NCBI RefSeq assembly: GCF_003086295.3
Contig: NC_092042.1
Span: 43,832,137-43,896,136, forward strand
Direction: 5' to 3'
DNA: 64,000 nt
DNA from: Arachis hypogaea
Lineage: Eukaryota > Streptophyta > Magnoliopsida > Fabales > Fabaceae
The notes beneath the pieces were generated by a model. That model was not told the DNA's origin, ran no database searches, and saw only the letters and a list, made by a program, of their open reading frames with translations. The position numbers and the translations under genes were made by a program. Shown piece by piece: positions 1 through 8,876 of this stretch (within the stretch, counting starts at the first letter, position 1; each line of letters opens with the position of its first letter).

Positions 1-875
1 TGAATTCAAAAAAAAATACAGAAGTGATGTATTTCATGAGAAATTGAGTTAATTTTAAGAGTAGTCTTATTTACTTAAAAGTGGTGGTATTTTCTGTGAT
101 TTTTGAATGCATGATATGAATATTGTATATTTAAATTTGAATCAAGGGATGTTAATGTATAAGGAATAGGAATTTAGAGAATTATTATGACTTCTCTGAA
201 ATAAACAAAAATTTAATCCTTGAAGCAAAAGAAACAGCAAAAGATATCAAAATAAATAAATAAATAAATAATAAAAGCAAGGTCCAAGGCTCTGAGCATC
301 AACGACTAGGGAGGTCAGACATGATTAAAAGCTCAAAAAGTTGTTTCCCTAGTCATATGCTTGTGGTGTGATTGTGTCAAGTAATCCTTGAGATAGAACA
401 CTTAGAGTCGAGACCAAGTGCGTTTAACAGAGTATGCCAAAGGCTTTGAGCACCATTGTCTGGGAGTAAATGAAAGAAAAATCAGGACTCAAAGAGAGTC
501 CCTCAGTTAAGTGCTTGTTGTGTTTCTGTGTCAAGTAATCCTTGGGACAAAACATTTAAAGTCACGGCTAGGCTCAAGGTGCAAAGCACCAAAGAAAAAT
601 AAATTAAACTAATTTTTGCTGTGTTCAAGGATTAAACTGAAATATAAAGATCAGAGAATTCATAATATTATCTGGATTTTAATTCTGAATGACAATGACA
701 TCCTCCTTATTCAAAGGAGAGTGAGATGCCAAACCTATTCAGGATTACAGTTATAAACCCCACTACAAAAAGAGACATGAGCTTAATCAAACTCTCATTC
801 TCATGCAAATTCACATCTTAATCATGCACTTATTTGGGTTGCTTGAGGACAAGCAACAATTCAAGTTTGGTATTG
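1..875 (+). mobile_element. 3' internal non-coding part of LTR element L0
   Basis: No coding region is visible. The stretch resembles the 3' non-coding parts of E1 and E3: it shares the 'ccaaggct.tgagcatcaacg' block (about 285-305; compare 40820-40840) and ends in the hairpin TTGCTTGAGGACAAGCAA (839-856) followed by CAAGTTTGGTATTG directly before an LTR. That is where the polypurine tract of a + strand element should lie. An (AAAT)n run is at about 252-275. The rest of the element lies left of the window. Confidence 0.75.
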
Positions 876-2307
876 TGATGCGTGAGAATCTTTCCTATCT
901 TTTCCTAGTTAATTTGCATCTAATTTGTTGAGTTTAATCAAGAATTAATTATATTTTAGCCACTATGGATGCTATTTTGAGTTTTGTGCAAATACTATTT
1001 ATTTTAGATAGCATTCGGCTGGGTTTGATGGAGTTTCTATAGCACAAGAATCAAAAGAGATGGCTACGAGGAACGCCTGACGCGTGCACGTGAATTAGAG
1101 GTATCCATGGCGACTCGTGCGCGTGACTGACGCGCACGCGTGAATTGAAGATTTGCTCAGCGACGCGTCTGCGTGACCGACGCGTCCGCGTGACTTGCGA
1201 AGAAGACTAGCGACGCGTCTGCGTAACTGACGCGTACGCGTGACATGCGCCACGTGCAGAACAATATAGAAAAATGCTGGGGCGATTTTTCGGTTGTTTT
1301 GACCCAGTTTCCAGCACAGAAAACACAGATTAGAAGCTGCAGAATGGACAAATCAAGTGGTCCGCACCCATCAGTTGAAGACTTGTTAATTAATTCGAAT
1401 TTAAATTCAAATCTTATTTTTAGGAAAAGGTATTATTTTTAATTTTAGATAATTAGATTTTAAATTTATTAGGATTAGTTATAAATAGGAATTTAGATGC
1501 CATTAGATTGGAAGGCTGTACATTTTACCAGAATCCTAGTTTTCTTCTCTGAACCATGAGCAACTAATCCTTCATTGTTAAGGTTAGGAGCTCTGTCTAT
1601 TTGTATGGATTGATTCGTTTGATCTTTCTAATTTAATCCTTGTTTTGATTTATATTTCAATAATTGTTTTCGCTCTTTATTTTATGAATATGGGTGGAAC
1701 GGAAGTATGACCCATGTTCTAATTGAGTTCTTGTGAAACTTGGAAAAGCTCTTTACTTGAACAACAGCTTGAAAACATATTATACTGAATTTCTAATTGT
1801 TTGTATTTAACGGGATACATGACATATAATCCCCTTATTTTTGGATAATTAGAATTCTTTTGGCATATAAACTAAAAATTAATCATCACCCTCTGATTGG
1901 AATTAATTGACCAAGGAATTGGAAGTTAATAAATTTTAAAGGAGACTAGGAAGGTCTAAGGAATTAGGGTCTAGTCACATATAGTTTGCCATGAATTAAA
2001 TCTTGCATGATTAAAATAGTTAGTAAGAAAAATCAATCCAGAAAAATAGATAACTCTGAAGCTTTAATTGTTTTCCCCATATTTTATTCCCAACTCATCG
2101 CTGCTTGCTTTCTGAAATTCTTAATTTACTGTTCAATACTCTTTGGATACCAAAACACTCTTTTCTTCTTTCCTAACTAATCCTATCAAACACTATTGTT
2201 GCTTGATCCATCAATCCTCATGGGATCGACCCTTACTCATGTAAGGTATTACTTGGTACCACCCGGTGCACTTGCCGGTTAGTCTGTAGTTGTAAATCAC
2301 CGCAACA
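876..2307 (+). mobile_element. 3' LTR of element L0 (1,432 bp)
   Basis: It begins TGATGCGTGAG after the polypurine-tract region and ends ...CCGCAACA. The end contains the usual 'gggatcgacccttactc' block seen near the 3' end of the other LTRs. The downstream sequence from 2308 matches 20945 onward inside M's 5' LTR, so L0 inserted in M's 3' LTR. The expected 5-bp target duplication is TTATA (2308-2312); its partner lies off-window. The LTR sequence is unlike the E family. Confidence 0.8.
1079..1245. repeat. Phased GACGCGT/ACGCGTGA palindrome array in the L0 LTR
   Basis: Seven palindrome-like units of the form GACGCGT-NCGCGTGA start at about 1079, 1112, 1129, 1162, 1179, 1212 and 1229. Spacing alternates 33, 17, 33, 17, 33, 17, giving a 50-bp repeat of paired sites. 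The block is much more GC-rich than the rest of the LTR. The function is unknown. Confidence 0.8.
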
Positions 2308-3287
2308 TTATACACTTCCTATTTTTGGATTTTAGAATTTGGAGTGGGCTTTTTAATTTGGTGAAGAATTGAATTAAATTGAAATTTTGGTTGAATTTTT
2401 GGGCTATGGGTCACACTCCCAGGATCAAGCTCGGTTCCTTGCAAGAGCGGAGCTTTGGTGCTCTTTGCCTTGTCTCCATTTATTGCGCACATTCCTTCTT
2501 GTACCAAGGGAGTAGCGCTCAGCTCTTGGCAAGAGCTGAGCTTGCTCCTTGTCTTTAGTGAGTCCTTGGGAGAGCATGTGCTGCCCATTTTTCTTGGCAC
2601 ATGAGTAGCGCCTAATGCCTTGCTTCCTTGAGGTACTTAGTTCGAATCCCAGAGAGTGCAAACAAGCCAATTTTGGCTTGTTTTTCTTGCAAAGTAGCAC
2701 TGCAACCTTCCCCCTTGGCCTTGGGTTCGAATCTCATGGCATGCACTAGAAAACTCTTTTTCCTTGATTTTTCTTGGAAAGCTCCCGATAAAGCTCTTGG
2801 CAAGAGCTAAGCTTTGAAATTTTGCATTGTTTCCTAGTTGTGTAGCGCTCGGTTCTCTTGGTGAGCGTGGCTCTCCCTTTTGTTTGGCCTTGCCTTTAAA
2901 GTAGCACTCCTTGCAAGAGCTCTAGGCTCTTGGCAAGAGCTTTGTGCTCTTGCTCTTTGTGTTGAGCCACGCTTTTCCTATTTTTGGTTTCCTTTGAGCA
3001 TACTCGTTAGGCCTTGCTTTTCTTTTTTTTTTCTTTTCTTCACCTACAAGTAATCAAAACCACCAATCAAAGTATCACAAAATTCACAAAGCTCATAATT
3101 CATTCAAAAACCAATTAATTATAGCTTAAACCTCATGATTTTGTGTCAAATAAAAGATGGCTGATTGATTCTACAAAACCATGCAATTCCACTCCAAATT
3201 ACTTACTTACAATGCAAGAAAGTGCATAAAACCTAATGAAAGAAGTGAAAAATGCTTGTAAAGCTAGCATATGGTGACTTGTCATCA
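2308..3287 (-). mobile_element. M 3' LTR, partial
   Basis: It aligns with 20945-21545 plus 50555-50953. On the minus strand it begins TGATGACAAGTCACC, just after the AAGTTTGGTGTTG polypurine-tract site. At 2308 it is cut by L0. It provides the empty site for E1: GGCCTTGCCTTTAAAG is uninterrupted near 2881-2897. It carries several GCTCTTGGCAAGAGC palindromes (about 2519, 2789, 2925). Confidence 0.85.
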
Positions 3288-4630
3288 CAACACCAAACTT
3301 AGACCTTGCTTGTCCCCAAGCAAGTATCAAACATAAGAGGAAATAAAATGAAACAGAGAAGTGTACATATCCTTATTGAGCATATAGTTGAACTTGGTTC
3401 ATGGGGTTTTATGCAGACAATGATAGCTTATTTATTGCTTGCTGTTACATAAGAGATGTTTCCTCAAAGGTTCACTAAGTTTGCTGCTATAAGGCTTTAC
3501 TTTTGCTTGTTCCCTTGCTCATTTTTTTCTTTCCTTATTTTGCTTAAAGAGCTTATTATTCATTGAAGGCTTGGTGGCAAATGTTGCAACAGCCTTTGGC
3601 TTAGTTTTGCTCAACATTCCTTCACCACAGACACATGGCTCACCTTTTCTTCCTAGGATCATTGATGCCCTGCATCTCTTTGGATAACTAAGTGTTTTAT
3701 AGCTAGGTTGCTCTTTATTGTGGACTTTCAGTTGGCAATCCCAAATCAGTTGATCTAAGTGGCCAAGTTTTGAAATACTCCTCAGAACTTACTTGTCCAA
3801 GTATATCCTAGTACAAAAACACCACAGACATGTGTCCTAAGGTCCAACTATTGGTGTCTAGCCTTATTGTTTGTTCCTTTGCCACTTTTTGGCTTTTCTC
3901 TTTTTTTCTTTTTGTTTTGATTCATTCTCAAGGGATCTTTAATGAAATAAGCCTTCATAACAGCAAGCTAGTTCATTCTTCACAGAACATATCATTATGT
4001 AGCATTTATTTCATAAGCCATGCATTAAATCAACAAATACCACCACTAACTTTCATTCTAACTTATGCAACATTGGATGTTTACTTCCTAATTCAAATAT
4101 TTCTCTTTTATTCAAGCATATGGGAAACAAAATAAGATTCAAGATAATGAAGGATGACAATTATTATGCAAATTACTTATTCTAGCTAACTACTCAGCAC
4201 ATAAAAATGCAAACCAAAAAGTAATTGGAGGCATATCATGTTTCAGACATGCATCTTCCTTATTTAGTTTTAAAATTATGAAAGAACTTCACAACCTTCT
4301 ACTTGTTGTGCTCTTGGATTTTTCTTGATTCTCCCTTCTTCTTCTTTCTTTTCCTGAGCTTGGAATAGTCTCGGGCTTCTTCACCAGGGCATCTCCTATC
4401 CCAAATAGAGTCTAGTAGACCTGAGAGTCCAACTTCCTCCAATCTGTCCAGCATACGTGCTGAGTATTTATCGGTTCTTGCTTTATGCTGGTCCACTAAC
4501 TCATGGCACACACCAAATGGTTTAATCTATGGATTTAGTGCTGGCATACTGTGTGTCAAATAATACAGCTTTGCTTGGGTGTCTTCGTCATATTCTATTC
4601 TATCCACGTGCCTATACTCTCCAATGGTAT
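3288..4630 (-). mobile_element. M 3' internal non-coding region
   Basis: The minus strand shows the hairpin TTGCTTGGGGACAAGCAA (3306-3323), then AAGTTTGGTGT (3300-3290) and TG before the LTR. No intact coding region is visible. A short minus frame at 4299-4511 ending in lysine-rich residues may be a remnant of ORF3's C-terminal part. The + strand frame at 3830-4135 shows no family resemblance. GGTAT at 4626-4630 is the left target duplication of Tat1. Confidence 0.65.
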
Positions 4631-5078
4631 TGTTCCGAGGGTTACCTGAAACGCGTAGCTCGGTCGTCTGGCAAGACCCGAGGTGAGGGTTCTGTGACCC
4701 GAGCTTGATGAGCCGAGCGGCTGGTGGTTGTACCTGCAATGACACTCCGATGCTTAAGTTAGCATGGGTCCAAGCAGATATTTAGTAGAATTAGAGTATG
4801 AGTTATACCTGGGTGCTCCAGTGTATTTATAGTAGTTGGTCGTGATCTTCCCTGGATAAGATATTCTTATCTTATCTTATCTTTTGGGAGTTTTATCTCT
4901 ATCTTTGCGGAACCGCCTTTCCCAGGCCTTTTCGGCCTTTAGGTTTTGGGCTTCGTTCCTTTTGATGGGCCTTCTTAGCCTATTTGTCCGAGGTCCGACC
5001 TCAGGCTTGGGCCTTGGGACGAGGTCGGGCCTTCTATGATCTTGACCGGTTTTGGGGAGCTCGGTCAGGGTATGAACA
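4631..5078 (-). mobile_element. Tat1 3' LTR
   Basis: This 448-bp LTR appears identical to 14101-14548. TG...CA ends are present in both orientations. A TTATC repeat lies near 4868-4880. Confidence 0.93.
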
Positions 5079-5697
5079 GTGCCCCTGCCCGAGTTCGTCC
5101 TTTTTGAGAGGTTGAGCTCGGGCATAGTAGTTTTTTCAAAATTTGAAAATGGCCGTTTCAGCATTTATTGCTTGTTACCGTTTCTCCTCGATTTCCGTTC
5201 GGGCTCTGTGAAGGCATTATTTATTTGCCCCTTTCCTCATTTTCTTCGTTTATTCTGTTCCCTTTTCATTTTTCTGAGTTTTCGCCGCCACCTCTTCTTC
5301 GAGCGCCGCTCCTTCTTTGTTTTCTTCTTCTCCGATTCTTTTCTGTGCGTCTTTCCGGGGTTTCCTCCGCGCCGCCGTTTTCGTTCTCCTTGCATCGGAG
5401 CTTGTCGTCTTTCTTCCTTTTTTCCAGGTTTGTTCTCGTCTTCATTTTCTTTGCACACATATGCTTCTGTTTCTTTTTCTTCTATGCCTGGGTTGCCCCG
5501 AAAAGAGGCGCCGCCATTGCTTTGGTTATTTTGTATGTGGGGGGGCTCTTTTCTCTTTGGTATTTTGTTTTCGAGTGGCTGCATTTTCTTCTGAAAGAAC
5601 TTTTTGTTTTCTTGCTTTGCTGAATGGGCTTTTGCTGTTTTGCTTTTATGTGATTTTTGCCTTGCTGTTTGTATTCTTCTTTGTAGGCAAGATTTTT
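5079..5697 (+). promoter_or_regulatory. Probable 5' UTR, promoter and 5' UTR intron of the Tat1 antisense gene
   Basis: This CT-rich stretch lies between the Tat1 3' LTR and the ATG of the antisense gene. A good acceptor, TTCTTTGTAG, ends at 5686, twelve bases before the ATG at 5698. A plausible donor, CCAG|GTTTGT, lies at about 5427/5428, giving a putative leader intron of about 259 bp. A weak TATA-like run is near 5216. The F/C/S-rich open frames crossing this region look like by-products of the CT-rich leader. The minus-strand polypurine-tract site for Tat1 should lie at 5079-5098. All of this is inferred from splice-like motifs. Confidence 0.45.
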
Positions 5698-7597
5698 ATG
5701 TCTCGAAAGGTTCTTCAAGCAATGTCGACCAAGATTCCGAGTGGTCTTGGTTGGGTAGATCCTGTTCCTTTAAGAGTCCCTTCTGTGGTAGATACTGAGT
5801 ATTTAGCTAGGTTTCGTAGGCAATGTAGCATATGTGAGGATAGGGAGTCTGAGAGGGATTATGAGTTAGTAGCCCCGGATTCCGAGGAGAGAGTTTGCTT
5901 CCCGCCTTTAGACAGTTCCGAGAAGCTCTTCTTTTACGCCTATGATTGTTTTTTCTCTAAGCTGGGTGTCCGACTTCCTTTTACTGACCTGGAGTCCGAG
6001 GTGTTGTGGTCCTGTAACCTTGCCCCTACGCAGCTCCATCCAAATTCCTGGGCATTTTTAAAGCTGTTCCAACTTTTGTGCCAGTTTTTGGGTGTCCCTC
6101 CCTCTATTTCTCTTTTTTCCTATTTGTTTGTGTTAACGAAGCCGGGTTCGGGTGGGGGGAAGGTGTCTTGGGTCTCTTTTAGGGCTAACCTGGGGAGGAA
6201 GTTCTGTACCCTGTATGATGAGTCTTTTCACGATTTTAAGAACTATTATTTCAAGGTCCGGGCTACTGGGGACGTCCGACCTTTCTTTCTAGATGAGAGT
6301 GGGGAGCCTTCTTTTCCTCTTTGTTGGCAGGAGAATGTAGTGTCTGTTAAGTATACGTTTGAGAGTCTAGATGAGGTGGAGCAGGCTTTTGTGGGTGTGG
6401 TAAGCAGTTTATGGGGTCGGGCACCTCACTTGGATACGAAGAAAATGTTGGGAGATCCAAGCCTTCTCCGTTCCGAGTTAGGTAGTTCCCGACCTCTTTG
6501 AGATTCCGACCTTTCCTTTGTGTTTTTATTTTTGGTGGAATTTCTGTTGTGGTAATCCCTTTTATTTCTTTGCAGAGATGTCTTCTCAGGCGGATTCCAT
6601 GAAATTTCTTTGTCGGACGAAGAAGTCGGTGGCTGCTCGAAATCTCGAGGCCGGGGATGCTTCTGCCCGATCTTCTCCGCAGAAGACTACCGTGGGTGTT
6701 CAGACTCGGTCGAAGACTATTCCGACTCCTCAGTTCCGAGCTATAAGCCAGGATCCTCCGACCTCTGCTACTTCTTCTCCTCCTCCGTTCTCGGGTCCTC
6801 CTCCCAAGAAGCAGAAGACCTCTCAGGAGCTTGCCGGTTTCAATGATAAGGACATCGATGCTCTTGGTTGGATTGAGCAGCACATCCTCCCTCAGACTTT
6901 CATTTCTACTGATGATGCGTCTATGGAGCATCATTTTCAATATATGGCGCGGAGCTGTGTCCGGATGGCTAGTCTTCATGCCGCTATTGCCCGGGAGTTC
7001 AAGAAATCCCCCATTGGTGCGACCAGCTCTCGACTTGATAAGGCTCGTTCCGAGTTTGATAAGATTAGTCAACTGAAGGCTGCCCGGATTGCTGAGCTGG
7101 AGGCCTCCTTGGAGAAAGAGAAAACTAAAGCTACCGCGGCTGTGGCGGCAGCGAAGACATCTGAGGAGATGGCGAAGGCGGCCACAGAGAATTATACCAA
7201 GCTATATGCCGAGCTTGTGGAGACAAGGGAGGAGTTGCAATCTGCGCAGGACAAGTTTTACGAGCTGGAAGGTCATGTGGCCAAGGGCATGGATGCCATG
7301 TTCGAGAATTTGAAGGCTCAGGTCCGAGTTCTTGCTCCCGACCTAGATCTGAGCTTGTTCAGTACGGATAACATCGTTGTGGATGGCCAGATTGTTCCTG
7401 CTCCTGCTGAGGATGAGGTCCCGATGTCCGACCCCAAAGTTCCGGTTGGGAACCCGACTTCCCCTTTGGTCGGGAATAGATCTGGTGTGGAAGCTTCGAA
7501 TCGGGATGACGTTGCTGTCGATGCGGTCCCGATATCTATGTTTCCTCTGGAGCCTGCTGTTGATGTGGAGTCTGGAAAGGACCTTGATCCCCTGTAA
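5698..7597 (+). CDS. Tat1 antisense gene, spliced, 601-aa Transposase_28-like protein
   Basis: Exon A runs 5698-6481 and exon B 6576-7597 (TAA). The 94-bp intron has GTAGTT at the donor and TTCTTTGCAG at the acceptor; joining G with AG gives a glutamate codon in frame with MSSQADS, so the two open stretches make one 601-aa protein. Residues of about 30-230 (VRLPFTDLESEVL, LHPNSWAFLKLFQLLC, YYFKVR) resemble the plant 'putative gypsy type transposon' family. The C-terminal part is basic and Ser/Pro-rich, then an alanine/glutamate-rich coiled coil (about residues 410-520). The gene points against gag-pol, between integrase and the 3' LTR, where extra antisense ORFs are known in plant Ty3 elements. 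Function is unknown; the degenerate Tat2 copy keeps the same intron. Confidence 0.8.
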
Positions 7598-7689
7598 TCT
7601 TTTTAGTGGTTTGCCCGGCCTGTGGGCTTTTTGTTGGATGACTTCTGTGAACGCTTTTTTGGACACCTTTCGCTTTATGTAGCTACTTG

Positions 7690-8300
7690 CAGTAACTTTA
7701 TTATGCGGTGTTTTGTTCGCGTTTTGACCTTCGGTTTCCGCTTTTGTGCTTTTCAGTTGTTTTCGGTCAACAACTTTTTAGCTAGCATTTTGACCTTTGG
7801 TTTCCTTTTTTGTGCTTTTTAGTTGTTTTTTGGTTAACAACTTTTTAGCTAGCGTTCTGAGATTTCCTTTGGTTTCCGCTTTTGTGCTTTTTAGTTGTTT
7901 TTGGTTAACAACTTTTTAGCTAGCGTTTTGAGACTTCCTTTGGTTTCCGCTTTTGTGCTTTTTAGTTGTTTTTTGGTTAACAACTTTTTAGCTAGCGTTC
8001 TGAGATTTCCTTTGGTTTCCGCTTTTGTGCTTTTTAGTTGTTTTTGGTTAACAACTTTTTAGCTAGCGTTTTGAGACTTCCTTTGGTTTCCGCTTTTGTG
8101 CTTTTTAGTTGTTTTTTGGTTAACAACTTTTTAGCTAGCGTTCTGAGATTTCCTTTGGTTTCCGCTTTTGTGCTTTTTAGTTGTTTTTGGTTAACAACTT
8201 TTTAGCTAGCGTTTTGAGACTTCCTTTGATTTCGTTCTTTTCGCTTGTACTTTTTAGTTGCCTTTGTAGAGCAACTTTTTAGTAAGCGTTTTTCGAAATC
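7690..8300. repeat. Tat1 3' tandem repeat, about 71/72-bp units in a 143-bp higher-order period
   Basis: Units read TTTTGTGCTTTTTAGTTG, then GGTTAACAAC and TTTTTAGCTAGCG. Two types alternate: A (TTCTGAGATTT at 7855, 7998, 8141) and B (TTTTGAGACTT at 7926, 8069, 8212), so the true period is 143 bp, three times. Degenerate units flank the core on both sides. Each unit has a small inverted repeat, AGTTGTT/AACAACT. Tandem arrays in the 3' untranslated region of Tat/Ogre elements are known seeds of satellite DNA. Confidence 0.9.
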
Positions 8301-8384
8301 TTGGTTCTTGCCGTTTTAAGGCTTTCTTTCTTGGATCCAAGCTTTAAGCTCGGACCTCGGGCGCTCAAGTACCTCCTTTTTGTT

Positions 8385-8580
8385 GGGTCCGACTTTGTCG
8401 CTGGTCGGCCTTTTTAAGTTATTTTTGTAATCTCTTTTTTGTTTGGCTTTTCGAGCCATTTCAGAGTTACTTTATAACTTGTGGGTCCGACCTTTGTCGT
8501 TTAGTCGTCCTTCTAAGTTATTTTTGTAATCTCTTTTTATTTGGCCTTTTGAGCCTTTTCAGAGTTACTTTTATAACTTC
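8385..8580. repeat. Two-copy ~98-bp tandem duplication in the Tat1 3' region
   Basis: The block GTCCGAC.TTTGTCG...AAGTTATTTTTGTAATCTC...CAGAGTTACTTTATAAC occurs twice (about 8385-8481 and 8482-8580) with scattered differences. Nothing coding is seen here. The stretch 8581-8876 between this repeat and the end of the polyprotein frame is also non-coding. Confidence 0.8.
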
Positions 8581-8876
8581 TCACATTAATTTGAACCTCG
8601 TCGCTTTATCTTTGCCGACCTTGTATGGTCTCTTGGCAAATGATTTTTTGCGTTTTGCCGAGCATAAATTAATGCGCCTTGGTGGGGTACTTTCTTTAGG
8701 ATTTGCTTTATCATGAGGAAGAAGAAAAGAAAATAGAGAAATTTGATTAGTATTAAAAAAAAGAAAGAATATTTACAGAGTGTTTACCCTTTGACTAGGT
8801 CGGGTGTCCTACTTAACCGGGTGTCTCATTAAAAAACCCTTGTAGGGAAAAAGAGTACACCTCGGGTTAAGTTTTT

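Noticed and set aside
876..2307. L0 LTR treated as a solo LTR
   Set aside because: A hairpin and polypurine-type site with related internal sequence lie directly upstream, so it is the 3' LTR of a longer element.
3830..4135. 101-codon + strand frame with hydrophobic start
   Set aside because: It lies antisense in M's 3' non-coding region, is not seen in related elements and has no domain resemblance.
4527..4745. 72-codon minus-strand frame across the Tat1 LTR edge, repeated at 13871-14215
   Set aside because: The shared part is LTR sequence present in both LTRs and the rest differs at each end; there is no sign of coding.
5079..5694. Long Phe/Ser/Cys-rich open frames on the + strand and Lys/Arg-rich ones on the minus strand
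   Set aside because: They follow from the CT-rich leader of the antisense gene, overlap each other in several frames and show no domain resemblance.
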